This document shows positions 17,009-24,033 of a stretch of DNA of 42,727 nucleotides, piece by piece. The notes under the pieces are model-generated. The model was not told the DNA's origin. It made no database searches and saw only the letters and a program-made list of their open reading frames with translations. The position numbers were made by a program, and so were the translations under genes. The stretch comes from a virus, in IMG/VR virus record IMGVR_UViG_3300035670_000460, positions 1 to 42,727 of that record; one strand, written 5' to 3'. The first letter of the stretch is position 1. Each line of letters begins with the position of its first letter.

Positions 17009-17587
17009 ATGTCAATTCAAAATTTTATAGACAATTTCGAAGGCGGAACAAGAAAGAATAGATTCAGAGTTAGAATGACTTCTGGACCTTCTTATGTAAC
17101 AAACAACATAGATGATTTTCATATAGAATCTGCCGCATTACCAACATCTATAATAACTACAAATCCTATAGATTATCAGGGTAGAAGAATCTTATATCCT
17201 GGAGATAGAATTTATAGTGGTGATGGATTTAATGTTTGGACAATGCGTGTTCTAGACGATTTAGACGATCCAGCATCAAGTGAAACGCATAAAAATTTAT
17301 GGAAAGGTTTGCATGCTTGGAGTGATAGCATAAATGATCATGTAACAAATACAGGTAATGCTTTAGAATTTGGAACAATAGTTGTTGAACAATTAAATTT
17401 AAATGCTAAAGATTCAAGTCCTCTTAATCCTGATGGTGAGGAGGGAGGGGTATTAAAAATTGCAACTTTAGTTGAATGCTGGCCTCAATCAATTAGCACA
17501 ATTGATTTTGAGATGCAAGCTAGAGATCAATATAATTATTTTGATGTTACCTTCTGTTTCAAATATGTTCAATATTCTGGTGGATAA
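17009..17587 (+). CDS. Tail tube protein gp19, paralogue 3
   Basis: This is a 192-residue protein opening with 'I-Q-N-F-I-D-N-F-E-G-G-T-R-K-N-R-F-R-V'. The core is identical in protein and DNA to paralogue 2 over the 112-base block. The C-terminal half is related ('E-M-Q-A-R-D-Q-Y-N-Y-F-D-V-T-F-C-F-K-Y-V' against a near-identical segment in paralogue 2) but carries an acidic insertion ('P-D-G-E-E-G-G') near residue 150. A Shine-Dalgarno AAAGG (16997-17001) precedes the ATG, so it may be translated more strongly than paralogue 2. The stop codon lies within a GATAAATA late-promoter-like site. Confidence 0.85.
   Translation: MSIQNFIDNFEGGTRKNRFRVRMTSGPSYVTNNIDDFHIESAALPTSIITTNPIDYQGRRILYPGDRIYSGDGFNVWTMRVLDDLDDPASSETHKNLWKGLHAWSDSINDHVTNTGNALEFGTIVVEQLNLNAKDSSPLNPDGEEGGVLKIATLVECWPQSISTIDFEMQARDQYNYFDVTFCFKYVQYSGG
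17130..17241 (+). repeat. 112-bp perfect direct repeat, copy 2 (tube paralogue 3)
   Basis: Second copy of the block at 16553-16664. The mismatches that bound it are at 17129 and 17242. The two copies lie in the same reading frame of adjacent paralogues, so recombination between them would delete 577 bases and fuse paralogues 2 and 3 less one base out of frame-multiple (577 is not divisible by 3). Confidence 0.95.
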
Positions 17588-17590
17588 ATA
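17583..17590 (+). promoter_or_regulatory. Late promoter-like GATAAATA upstream of portal gene
   Basis: GATAAATA overlaps the stop of tube paralogue 3 and ends 20 bases before the gp20 ATG at 17611. A Shine-Dalgarno AAGG lies at 17597-17600. This is the leadered class of late promoter in this window. Confidence 0.5.
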
Positions 17591-17610
17591 ACAGATAAGG
17601 ATTTTATATA

Positions 17611-19146
17611 ATGGCTTATAAATTATTTGGTTTTACTATACGCGGAAAAGGGGAGGAAGAACAACTTTCTCTTCAGAATTTTACTACTCCAGAAGAATTT
17701 GATGGCTCTTACACCGTAGAAGGAGCTGGAGTATATGGTACTTTTATAGACTTTATGGGTTCGTTGAAAGACGAACAAGCATTAATTGCTCAATATAGAG
17801 CAATGGCATTATTTCCAGAAGTAGATACTGCAATTGATGAGATAACAAATGAATGCATCGTAATGGGTGCAGATAGAAAAGCTGTAAAGCTGGATTTATC
17901 TAAAATTCAATTTTCAGATAATATTAAAAGTAAAATTTATAGCGAATTTGATAACATCTTAAAGTTATTAGATTTTCAAGATAAAGGCTATGAAATTTTT
18001 AGACGATGGTATGTAGATTCTAAACTTTATTATTATATCTCTATAAATTCTGAAAATCCATCAGAAGGAATAAAACAATTAATACCTTTAGATTCTACAA
18101 AAGTAAAGAAAGTAAAGAAAGTAAAAACTAAAAATACTCGCCAAGATGGGAGTAGTCTGTCTTTAATCAAAGATATAGAAGAATTCTATGTCTATACTAA
18201 TACCGATAGGAATTCAGTAGTAGGAACTCCTACATCTGGTCTTAAGATATCCCCAGATTCAATAGTGTTCTGCCACTCAGGAATGGTTGATATGAACTCT
18301 AAGAGAGTTGTTGGCTATCTTCATAAGGCAATCAGACCATTAAATATGTTACGACAAGTAGAAGATGCTATTGTCGTATATCGCATTTCTCGCGCTCCTG
18401 AGCGTCGTATTTTTTACATCGATGTTGGTAATTTGCCAAAACAAAAAGCCGAACAATATGTTCGTGAGCTTATGAATAAGTATCGTAATCGTATGATCTA
18501 TAACCAGACAACTGGCGAAATCAAAGACGATAGAAATCAAATGGCAATGCTTGAAGATTACTGGCTACCTCGCCGCGAAGGTGGTAGGGGAACTGAAATT
18601 TCTACCCTAGATGGGGGACAGAATCTTGGTGAATTGACCGATGTTGAATATTTCAAGAAAAAGCTCTACTACGCTTTGAATATTCCTCCCTCAAGACTTG
18701 TAGGAGAAAATGGATTCAATCTTGGAAGATCGGCTGAAATCACGCGAGATGAGGTCAAGTTCTACAAATTTATTGAAAGATTAAGAAATAAATTTGCACA
18801 GGCATTTATGCAGCTCTTAAGAGTTCAGTTAATTCTTAAGGGAATAATTACTGAAACTGATTGGGAAGATATTAGCCATAACATTAATTTTGTTTTTAAT
18901 AAAGATTCATATTTCACAGATCTAAAAGATGCTGAGATTTTATCCGCAAGAATGGAATTGGCCACTCAAATGGAACCAATGATTGGCAAGTACTACTCGA
19001 CTCTTTATATAAAGAAAAATATTCTAAAGCAAACAGACGAAGAAATAGATCAATTAAATAGGGAAATGGCCATTGATATAGCCAAACAGCAACAAGAACA
19101 AATGATGCAGATGCAAATGGCACAAGAAGCAGAGCAGCCAGAATAA
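17611..19146 (+). CDS. 20: Portal vertex protein gp20
   Basis: This is a 511-residue protein, close to T4 gp20 (524). Landmarks include 'Y-R-A-M-A-L-F-P-E-V-D-T-A-I-D-E-I-T-N-E' near 61-80, 'R-P-L-N-M-L-R-Q-V-E-D-A-I-V-V-Y-R' near 240-256 and 'P-E-R-R-I-F-Y-I-D-V-G-N-L-P' near 261-274. 'Y-W-L-P-R-R-E-G-G-R-G-T-E-I' follows. The C-terminus is Gln/Met-rich. The portal dodecamer is the entry channel for DNA and the docking site for terminase and neck. An unusual nine-base near-repeat at 18100-18126 encodes K-V-K-K-V-K-K-V-K. The start is supported by AAGG at 17597-17600. Confidence 0.95.
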   Translation: MAYKLFGFTIRGKGEEEQLSLQNFTTPEEFDGSYTVEGAGVYGTFIDFMGSLKDEQALIAQYRAMALFPEVDTAIDEITNECIVMGADRKAVKLDLSKIQFSDNIKSKIYSEFDNILKLLDFQDKGYEIFRRWYVDSKLYYYISINSENPSEGIKQLIPLDSTKVKKVKKVKTKNTRQDGSSLSLIKDIEEFYVYTNTDRNSVVGTPTSGLKISPDSIVFCHSGMVDMNSKRVVGYLHKAIRPLNMLRQVEDAIVVYRISRAPERRIFYIDVGNLPKQKAEQYVRELMNKYRNRMIYNQTTGEIKDDRNQMAMLEDYWLPRREGGRGTEISTLDGGQNLGELTDVEYFKKKLYYALNIPPSRLVGENGFNLGRSAEITRDEVKFYKFIERLRNKFAQAFMQLLRVQLILKGIITETDWEDISHNINFVFNKDSYFTDLKDAEILSARMELATQMEPMIGKYYSTLYIKKNILKQTDEEIDQLNREMAIDIAKQQQEQMMQMQMAQEAEQPE

Positions 19147-19151
19147 TAATT

Positions 19152-19159
19152 TATAAATA
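19152..19159 (+). promoter_or_regulatory. Late promoter TATAAATA upstream of the gp67-like gene
   Basis: An exact match to the T4 late consensus TATAAATA. It ends 15 bases before the ATG at 19175, with a Shine-Dalgarno AAAGGA between. It is expected to serve the prohead core and protease genes. Confidence 0.75.
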
Positions 19160-19174
19160 ATAAAGGAAAAAAAT

Positions 19175-19483
19175 ATGAAAGCTAAAACTATACTCAAAAA
19201 AATTCTGGAAGAAAATGCAATCGGAGCAAAAAAGCTAATTGCTGAGGAATTGACCCTAAAATTAGGTCAGAGATTGGCCGAAGAATATATTGTTGTCGCT
19301 AAATCGACATTCAATGAAGCTGATAATAATCTAGCAAACAATTATCCTCCGTTCGATAAAGTAACCAGAGGTGACATCATTGCTGCTGGTAGAAACGAAG
19401 AGCAAGACGGAAACGAGGACGGAGAAGAAGAAGAAATGGATGAAGAGGAATGTGATTGCGAAGATTGCGATAAGGAAGAATAA
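19175..19483 (+). CDS. Small acidic prohead core protein, gp67-like by position
   Basis: This is a 102-residue protein with a helical, charged N-terminal half and a strongly acidic C-terminal tail of Glu/Asp containing C-D-C-E-D-C. In T4-like phages a short acidic core protein (gp67, and gp68 in T4) lies between portal and protease. Its size, charge and place fit that role: prohead scaffold core, processed by gp21. There is little sequence-level evidence beyond this. The segment 'V-T-R-G-D-I-I-A-A-G-R' is the best candidate for a conserved motif. The stop overlaps the gp21 start (TAATG). Confidence 0.55.
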   Translation: MKAKTILKKILEENAIGAKKLIAEELTLKLGQRLAEEYIVVAKSTFNEADNNLANNYPPFDKVTRGDIIAAGRNEEQDGNEDGEEEEMDEEECDCEDCDKEE

Positions 19484-20127
19484 TGAAATTAATCACAGAA
19501 ACAATAGAAGAAGTAGCTTATTTAACTGAAAACAAAGACGGTGAAAAACAATTTTTCATCGAAGGTGTTTTCATGCAGGCAGAACAAAAGAATAAGAATG
19601 GTAGAGTTTATCCAAAGCCAATTCTTGCCAAAGAAGCTAATCGCTATGTTACTGAATATGTAAATAAAAATCGTGCTCTTGGAGAATTAAATCACCCAAC
19701 TGGTCCTTCTGTAAATCTTGATCGCGTTTCCCATAAAGTCACTTGGCTATATGAAAACAATAATGATTTCTATGGTAAAGCTAAAATTCTTGACACTCCA
19801 TGCGGACAGATTGTAAAAAATCTAATGAGCGAAGGTGTTAAGCTTGGTGTATCAACCCGTGGAATGGGTTCTTTAGAAAAGAGAGGCGGGGTCAATGTTG
19901 TCAAAGAAGACTTCATGCTTGCCGCTATTGATATTGTCGCTGATCCTTCAGCCCCAAATGCTTTTGTAAATGGAATCATGGAAGGCAGAGAATGGATCTG
20001 GGACAACGGTATTCTCAAGGAACAGCAGATTGCTGAATACCACAATTCCTTAAAGAAGACTCCTTCAAGAAAACTACAGGCAGAATCTATAAAACTTTTT
20101 GCAGATTTCTTAAGAAAAATCAAATGA
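19483..20127 (+). CDS. 21: Prohead core protease gp21
   Basis: This is a 214-residue protein, matching T4 gp21 (212). The serine-protease residues of the herpes-assemblin-like fold are visible: His71 in 'G-E-L-N-H-P-T', Ser124 in 'L-G-V-S-T-R-G-M-G-S' and an acidic 'A-I-D-I-V-A-D-P-S' at 148-156. 'N-K-N-G-R-V-Y-P' near 38-44 is also typical. It cleaves scaffold and capsid proteins after an L/I-x-E motif during head maturation. Its ATG overlaps the upstream stop, and its end overlaps the next start by ATGA. Confidence 0.95.
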   Translation: MKLITETIEEVAYLTENKDGEKQFFIEGVFMQAEQKNKNGRVYPKPILAKEANRYVTEYVNKNRALGELNHPTGPSVNLDRVSHKVTWLYENNNDFYGKAKILDTPCGQIVKNLMSEGVKLGVSTRGMGSLEKRGGVNVVKEDFMLAAIDIVADPSAPNAFVNGIMEGREWIWDNGILKEQQIAEYHNSLKKTPSRKLQAESIKLFADFLRKIK

Positions 20128-20570
20128 ATTTAGATAGTAGAAAATTTTATTTTTTAGAAGAAAGTAATAGAAATATTGATTTCAAAGAATTAAATTCTAT
20201 TATTTTAAATAATACATTAAATGAAGGTGTTGGCACTAGAGTTCTTGGTGGACTAAATAATGCTCTTGGTAGAGCGAGTGGGGGAACAAAAAAATTCTTA
20301 AAAGATATATACGATTCAGATGTATTTAAAAAGATTACTTCTCTAATTCTACCCGATAGTCCAGAATTTCAAGCTTACTTGGCGAATAAAGAATCCCAAG
20401 GTCCTCTTGGAAGACTTGGTGGGGAATATAAAGAGGCTGGATTAAAAACCTTTATTGCCCCATATAGAATGGCCCCACAAGCTTTAGAAGGAAGCGCACT
20501 AGCAAATCTAAGCAGATCTGGAAGAACATCTAAATCATCACAAATACAATACGGTCCTGTAAAATTTTAA
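20124..20570 (+). CDS. Hypothetical protein between protease and scaffold
   Basis: This is a 148-residue basic protein that I do not recognise. The first 50 residues are Asn/Glu/Leu-rich and probably helical. The middle contains Gly/Arg-rich segments ('G-T-R-V-L-G-G-L-N-N-A-L-G-R'). The C-terminus ends 'G-P-V-K-F'. It is translationally coupled to gp21 through ATGA and precedes the scaffold. That suggests a prohead core or internal head protein, possibly processed by gp21, because I/L-x-E-like tripeptides are present ('L-E-E' and 'L-N-E'). The role is inferred from position only. Confidence 0.5.
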   Translation: MNLDSRKFYFLEESNRNIDFKELNSIILNNTLNEGVGTRVLGGLNNALGRASGGTKKFLKDIYDSDVFKKITSLILPDSPEFQAYLANKESQGPLGRLGGEYKEAGLKTFIAPYRMAPQALEGSALANLSRSGRTSKSSQIQYGPVKF

Positions 20571-20595
20571 ACATATATAAAACGGAGAAAATAAT

Positions 20596-21555
20596 ATGAA
20601 CGACACATCAGTAGAAATGGATATTTTAGGCAAATCAGCATTCGATGCCGAAGGAAAGGGATTTATTCTTCAGACAAAGAATCCTCCCGCCGAAGGTTTA
20701 GCTCAAATGAACATGAGAACTGTTCAGGGTCCAATGGGCCAAATGATGCAACCAGGTCAAGAACAACAAGCACAAGGTCAGGAAGAAGAAGATGAATCCT
20801 CAGAAGAAAATTTGAAGGAACATTTAGCTGCCCTTTTCGCTAATACAAATCTATCAGAAGATTTTGTTGAAAAGGCAAAGACTATTTTTGTTGCAGCAGT
20901 CAATGAAAGAGCCAATGCTTTAGCCACTCGTATCAATGAAGCATATAAGGCTGAATACTCAGCTGCTCTAGCAGGCACTGTAAACGAACTAACCGAGAAG
21001 GTTGATGATTATCTAACTTATGTCGTTGAAGAATGGGTAAATGAAAATAAGCTTCAGGTAGAAAGAGGAATCAAAGTCGAATTGGCTGAAAATTTCATCT
21101 TCGGCCTTAAGAAGCTTTTTGAATCAAACTTCATCGATGTACCAAACGAAAAATATGATGTTCTTGATGAGCTATATTCAACCATTGAAGAACAAAATGA
21201 TCAACTCAATGGTGCAATGAACGAAAACATCAATCTAAAGAAGAAATTACTTGAATCAGCCGCTGTTGCTGTATTTGCTCAAGAGACTCAAGGTCTTGCC
21301 CATACTCAAATTGAAAAACTAGCAAATCTAGCTGAGGGTATGGAATACGATAGTGCAGATCAATTCAGAAATAAGATTCAAATTTTAAAGGAAAGCTATT
21401 TTGGTAATGGTCATGCTTCTTCACAATCAGCTCCAGTTGCAATGCCAAGAGTTTCTAGAAAATTAGATATTCTTGACACTTCCTCTGAACCAGAAATGAT
21501 TAATGAGGGCATGGACATTTACAGAAAAGCCATCAGTAGACACTTAAAGAAATAA
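20596..21555 (+). CDS. 22: Prohead scaffold core protein gp22
   Basis: This is a 319-residue acidic, helical protein. Residues ~70-100 ('L-K-E-H-L-A-A-L-F-A-N-T-N-L-S-E-D-F' then 'K-A-K-T-I-F-V-A-A-V-N-E-R') match the conserved scaffold core of T4-like gp22. It has long predicted helices from 100 to 260, a Gln/Met/Gly-rich N-terminal linker and a flexible C-terminus with many charged residues. T4 gp22 has 269 residues. It forms the inner core on which gp23 assembles and is later degraded by gp21. A Shine-Dalgarno GGAGA lies at 20584-20588. A weak TATATAAA lies upstream at 20574-20581. Confidence 0.9.
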   Translation: MNDTSVEMDILGKSAFDAEGKGFILQTKNPPAEGLAQMNMRTVQGPMGQMMQPGQEQQAQGQEEEDESSEENLKEHLAALFANTNLSEDFVEKAKTIFVAAVNERANALATRINEAYKAEYSAALAGTVNELTEKVDDYLTYVVEEWVNENKLQVERGIKVELAENFIFGLKKLFESNFIDVPNEKYDVLDELYSTIEEQNDQLNGAMNENINLKKKLLESAAVAVFAQETQGLAHTQIEKLANLAEGMEYDSADQFRNKIQILKESYFGNGHASSQSAPVAMPRVSRKLDILDTSSEPEMINEGMDIYRKAISRHLKK

Positions 21556-21559
21556 AAAT

Positions 21560-21567
21560 TATAAATA
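21560..21567 (+). promoter_or_regulatory. Late promoter TATAAATA upstream of major capsid gene
   Basis: An exact TATAAATA ends 18 bases before the gp23 ATG at 21586. A good Shine-Dalgarno TAGGAGA follows. Consensus promoter, strong ribosome-binding site and downstream terminator together fit the most abundant late mRNA. Confidence 0.8.
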
Positions 21568-21585
21568 AAACATTAGGAGATACAA

Positions 21586-22992
21586 ATGAATTTTGACGAT
21601 ACAACCCCATACGATATTCTAACTGAAAAGTGGGAACCAGTTCTAAAACACGACGCACTCCCACAGATCGAAGATTCTTATAAAACTAAGGTAACTGCTG
21701 TTCTACTTGAGAACCAAGAGCAGGCCATTCGCGCTCAGAGACTAACTGAAGATAACACCCTCGGTGGAGTCATCAGCAATGTCGCTAGCCCATCATCAAG
21801 CAACATCGCTGGTTACGATCCAATTCTAATCAGCCTCGTTCGTCGCGCAATGCCAAACCTCATTGCTTACGACATCTGCGGCGTTCAGCCCATGACCGCT
21901 CCAACCGGACTCATCTTCGCAATGCGTCCCAAGTACGATCCAAGCAACGCAGCAAATCGTAAGGAAGCAATGTTCCAGGAACCATTCGTACCATTCGGTG
22001 GTTCAGGTGGTATTACTGGTACTACCGCTGCTATCGGAGGTGGCTATCCATCTTACGATGAGACTTATGGTCTAACACTATTCGGTGGTACTACTGGCGC
22101 AACCAGAGGAGCTTTCTACGCAACAGACTTCAAGGGTATGCTAGTAGGAGATGCTGAAAATCTTGGTACATCATCCAAGCCTTTCGCTGAAATGGCATTC
22201 ACCATTGACAAGGTTGCTGTTCAGGCTAAGACTCGCGCTCTAAAGGCCGATTACACCACTGAACTTGCTCAGGACCTCAAGGCTGTTCACGGACTTGATG
22301 CTGAAACCGAACTCGCCAATATTCTCAGCACTGAAATTCTTGCTGAAATCAACCGCGAAGTCGTTCGTGGCATCTACCATGTCGCCAAACTAGGCTGCAA
22401 GCAGACCGACCTAAGCTCAAATGGTTTCGGTGGCGGTGTATATGACCTTCTAACCGACTCAGACGGTCGTTGGTCAGCTGAACGCTTCCGTGGCCTCATG
22501 TTCCAGATCGAACGCGAAGCCAACCAGATCGCCAAGGAAACCCGTCGTGGTAAGGGTAACTTCATCGTCTGCTCGTCAGATGTTGCTTCAGCCCTCGCAA
22601 TGGGTGGTTGGCTAAACATCAGCCCAGCTCTAAACAACCAGCTTGAAATTGATGACACTGGCAACACCTTTGCTGGCGTACTCAACGGCAAGATGCGCGT
22701 TTACATCGATCCTTATGTTCAGTCTGGTGTAGATTTCGTTTGCGTCGGCTACCGTGGTGCAAGCCCATACGACGCTGGCCTCTTCTACTGCCCCTATGTC
22801 CCACTCCAGATGGTCCGCGCAGTCGATCCTGATACCTTCCAGCCCAAGATCGGCTTCAAGACCCGCTACGGCATGGTTGCTAATCCGTTCGTTCTCAACA
22901 GCGGAACTCCAGACGGCGAAGCTATGACCGCCAACATCAACCAGTACTACCGTATCTTCCGTGTTACCAACCTCCACGGCAACACCAACTGA
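21586..22992 (+). CDS. 23: Major capsid protein gp23
   Basis: This is a 468-residue HK97-fold capsid protein. Characteristic T4-like gp23 segments are visible: 'L-V-R-R-A-M-P-N-L-I-A-Y-D-I-C-G-V-Q-P-M' near 85-104, 'I-F-A-M-R-P-K-Y' near 110-117, 'K-T-R-A-L-K-A-D-Y-T' near 213-222, and 'V-V-R-G-I-Y-H-V-A'. The possible gp21 cleavage site is L-T-E at 53-55, before the mature N-terminus. T4 gp23 has 521 residues. Codon use is much GC-richer than in flanking genes (35 of 60 bases G/C in 22801-22860), consistent with selection for high expression. It has its own consensus late promoter and is followed by a strong terminator. Confidence 0.97.
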   Translation: MNFDDTTPYDILTEKWEPVLKHDALPQIEDSYKTKVTAVLLENQEQAIRAQRLTEDNTLGGVISNVASPSSSNIAGYDPILISLVRRAMPNLIAYDICGVQPMTAPTGLIFAMRPKYDPSNAANRKEAMFQEPFVPFGGSGGITGTTAAIGGGYPSYDETYGLTLFGGTTGATRGAFYATDFKGMLVGDAENLGTSSKPFAEMAFTIDKVAVQAKTRALKADYTTELAQDLKAVHGLDAETELANILSTEILAEINREVVRGIYHVAKLGCKQTDLSSNGFGGGVYDLLTDSDGRWSAERFRGLMFQIEREANQIAKETRRGKGNFIVCSSDVASALAMGGWLNISPALNNQLEIDDTGNTFAGVLNGKMRVYIDPYVQSGVDFVCVGYRGASPYDAGLFYCPYVPLQMVRAVDPDTFQPKIGFKTRYGMVANPFVLNSGTPDGEAMTANINQYYRIFRVTNLHGNTN

Positions 22993-23016
22993 TAAGTAGT
23001 ATCTAAGACTTCGGGG

Positions 23017-23049
23017 ACGGGAGCCAGAAATGGCTCCCGTTTTCTTTTC
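23017..23049 (+). terminator. Intrinsic terminator after major capsid gene
   Basis: A perfect 10-bp stem, ACGGGAGCCA (23017-23026) with TGGCTCCCGT (23031-23040), closes a GAAA tetraloop. It is followed by TTTCTTTTC. This is a textbook rho-independent terminator that ends the late head operon. Confidence 0.95.
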
Positions 23050-23059
23050 TACATAGTTT

Positions 23060-23569
23060 ATGTCATTAACAGAAATTTCAACTGTTGGTCAAAATTATTT
23101 TCGCTTTGAATTGGCAAGAATTCCAACAGTAACTTATTATACCCAAGAAGTAAATCTTCCAAATATAATTCAAGAAACACAAGATCAACCAACTATTTTT
23201 GGAATTCCAATCAAAAGACCAATCGGGTCATATAGATTTGAAAATTTAACTGTATCTTTTTTGGTTGATGAAAAATTAACAAACTGGTTTGAAATTTATA
23301 AATGGATGCGTCATTTGGGTAATATAGACACAGACGATCAAAATAATCAACTTCCATTTGATTCTTGGATGACAACAGCATACTTATATGTGACAAAAGG
23401 AACATATAACGATTTTAATAAAGTTATATTCCATGAAGTCTTTCCAGTAGCTTTATCTGGTCTTAAATTTACCACAGAGAGTAGTATTCATATTCCTCAA
23501 AAGGCAACTGCTACATTTGCTTATACTTATTACTCTTTTGATCCAGATCCAGGTAATATAACAAGTTGA
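23060..23569 (+). CDS. Tail-tube-fold virion protein (gp3 position; gp19/gp54-like pattern)
   Basis: This is a 169-residue protein. The pattern 'F-R-F-E-L-A-R-I-P-T-V' then 'Q-E-V-N-L-P', 'F-E-N-L-T-V-S-F-L-V-D-E' and 'W-F-E-I-Y-K-W-M' is shared with tube-fold proteins such as gp19 and gp54 ('L-V-I-S-F-R-M-D-S-E' then 'M-Q-D-W'). The C-terminal strand 'A-T-A-T-F-A-Y-T-Y-Y' fits as well. Its position between gp23 and uvsY is where many T4-like phages carry gp3, the tail-tube terminator, and its size fits gp3 (176). It may be gp3 or a tube initiator. There is no clear Shine-Dalgarno sequence. A poor TACATA lies four bases before the ATG. Confidence 0.6.
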   Translation: MSLTEISTVGQNYFRFELARIPTVTYYTQEVNLPNIIQETQDQPTIFGIPIKRPIGSYRFENLTVSFLVDEKLTNWFEIYKWMRHLGNIDTDDQNNQLPFDSWMTTAYLYVTKGTYNDFNKVIFHEVFPVALSGLKFTTESSIHIPQKATATFAYTYYSFDPDPGNITS

Positions 23570-23592
23570 CTTTATTTACTAATGTGTATACT
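23566..23592 (+). promoter_or_regulatory. Sigma-70-like promoter for uvsY, start site near ATG
   Basis: TTGACT (23566-23571), a 15-base spacer and TATACT (23587-23592). The -10 box ends 6 bases before the uvsY ATG at 23599, so transcription would start on or beside the start codon. No Shine-Dalgarno sequence is present. The spacer is slightly short. It overlaps the end of the upstream gene. Confidence 0.6.
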
Positions 23593-23598
23593 TAAATT

Positions 23599-24033
23599 AT
23601 GAATTTTGATGAATTAAAACAACAAGTACAAGAAGATCTCAAGATAGATTCCACAGAACTTGCCATTGAATCTGTAAATACTCCACAGATCCATAACAAG
23701 TATCTACTGTTCCTTAAGAAGCATAAGGAAGCCCTTGCAGAGGACGAGAGAACCCTTCGTGTCATGAAGAAGTACAAGTGGCTCTATTACACAGGAAAGC
23801 TGTCTAAAGAGGAATTAGACCAGTTTAAATGGGAGCCATTTGACCTAAATATACTAAAGACTGATGTTGATAAGTTTATTGACGCAGATGATGATGTCAT
23901 CAAGCTAGAGCGTCAAATTACTGAAAAGAAAGAACTAGTCAGTTACTTGGACGGAGTAGTAAAGATAGTCGCAAATAGACAATGGAATATTCGTTCAGCG
24001 ATTGAGTGGATCAAGTTTAGTCATGGCCAATGA
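23599..24033 (+). CDS. uvsY: UvsY recombination mediator
   Basis: This is a 144-residue helical, charged protein, the size of T4 UvsY (137). The conserved core 'N-T-P-Q-I-H-N-K-Y-L-L-F-L' and 'Y-K-W-L-Y-Y-T-G-K-L' near 25-75 and the C-terminal 'R-Q-W-N-I-R-S-A-I-E-W-I-K-F-S-H-G' are standard UvsY landmarks. It loads UvsX recombinase onto gp32-covered single-stranded DNA. A sigma-70-like promoter ends 6 bases upstream and no ribosome-binding site is seen, so it may be leaderless and expressed before late genes. It overlaps uvsW by 11 bases. Confidence 0.92.
   Translation: MNFDELKQQVQEDLKIDSTELAIESVNTPQIHNKYLLFLKKHKEALAEDERTLRVMKKYKWLYYTGKLSKEELDQFKWEPFDLNILKTDVDKFIDADDDVIKLERQITEKKELVSYLDGVVKIVANRQWNIRSAIEWIKFSHGQ

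Noticed and set aside
18100-18126. Three nine-base near-repeats in gp20
   Set aside because: Short Lys/Val-coding repeat in a poorly structured loop; likely simple slippage without function, so not raised as a finding.
22374-22977. Minus-strand frames opposite gp23
   Set aside because: They arise from the GC-rich codon use of gp23 and lack any support.
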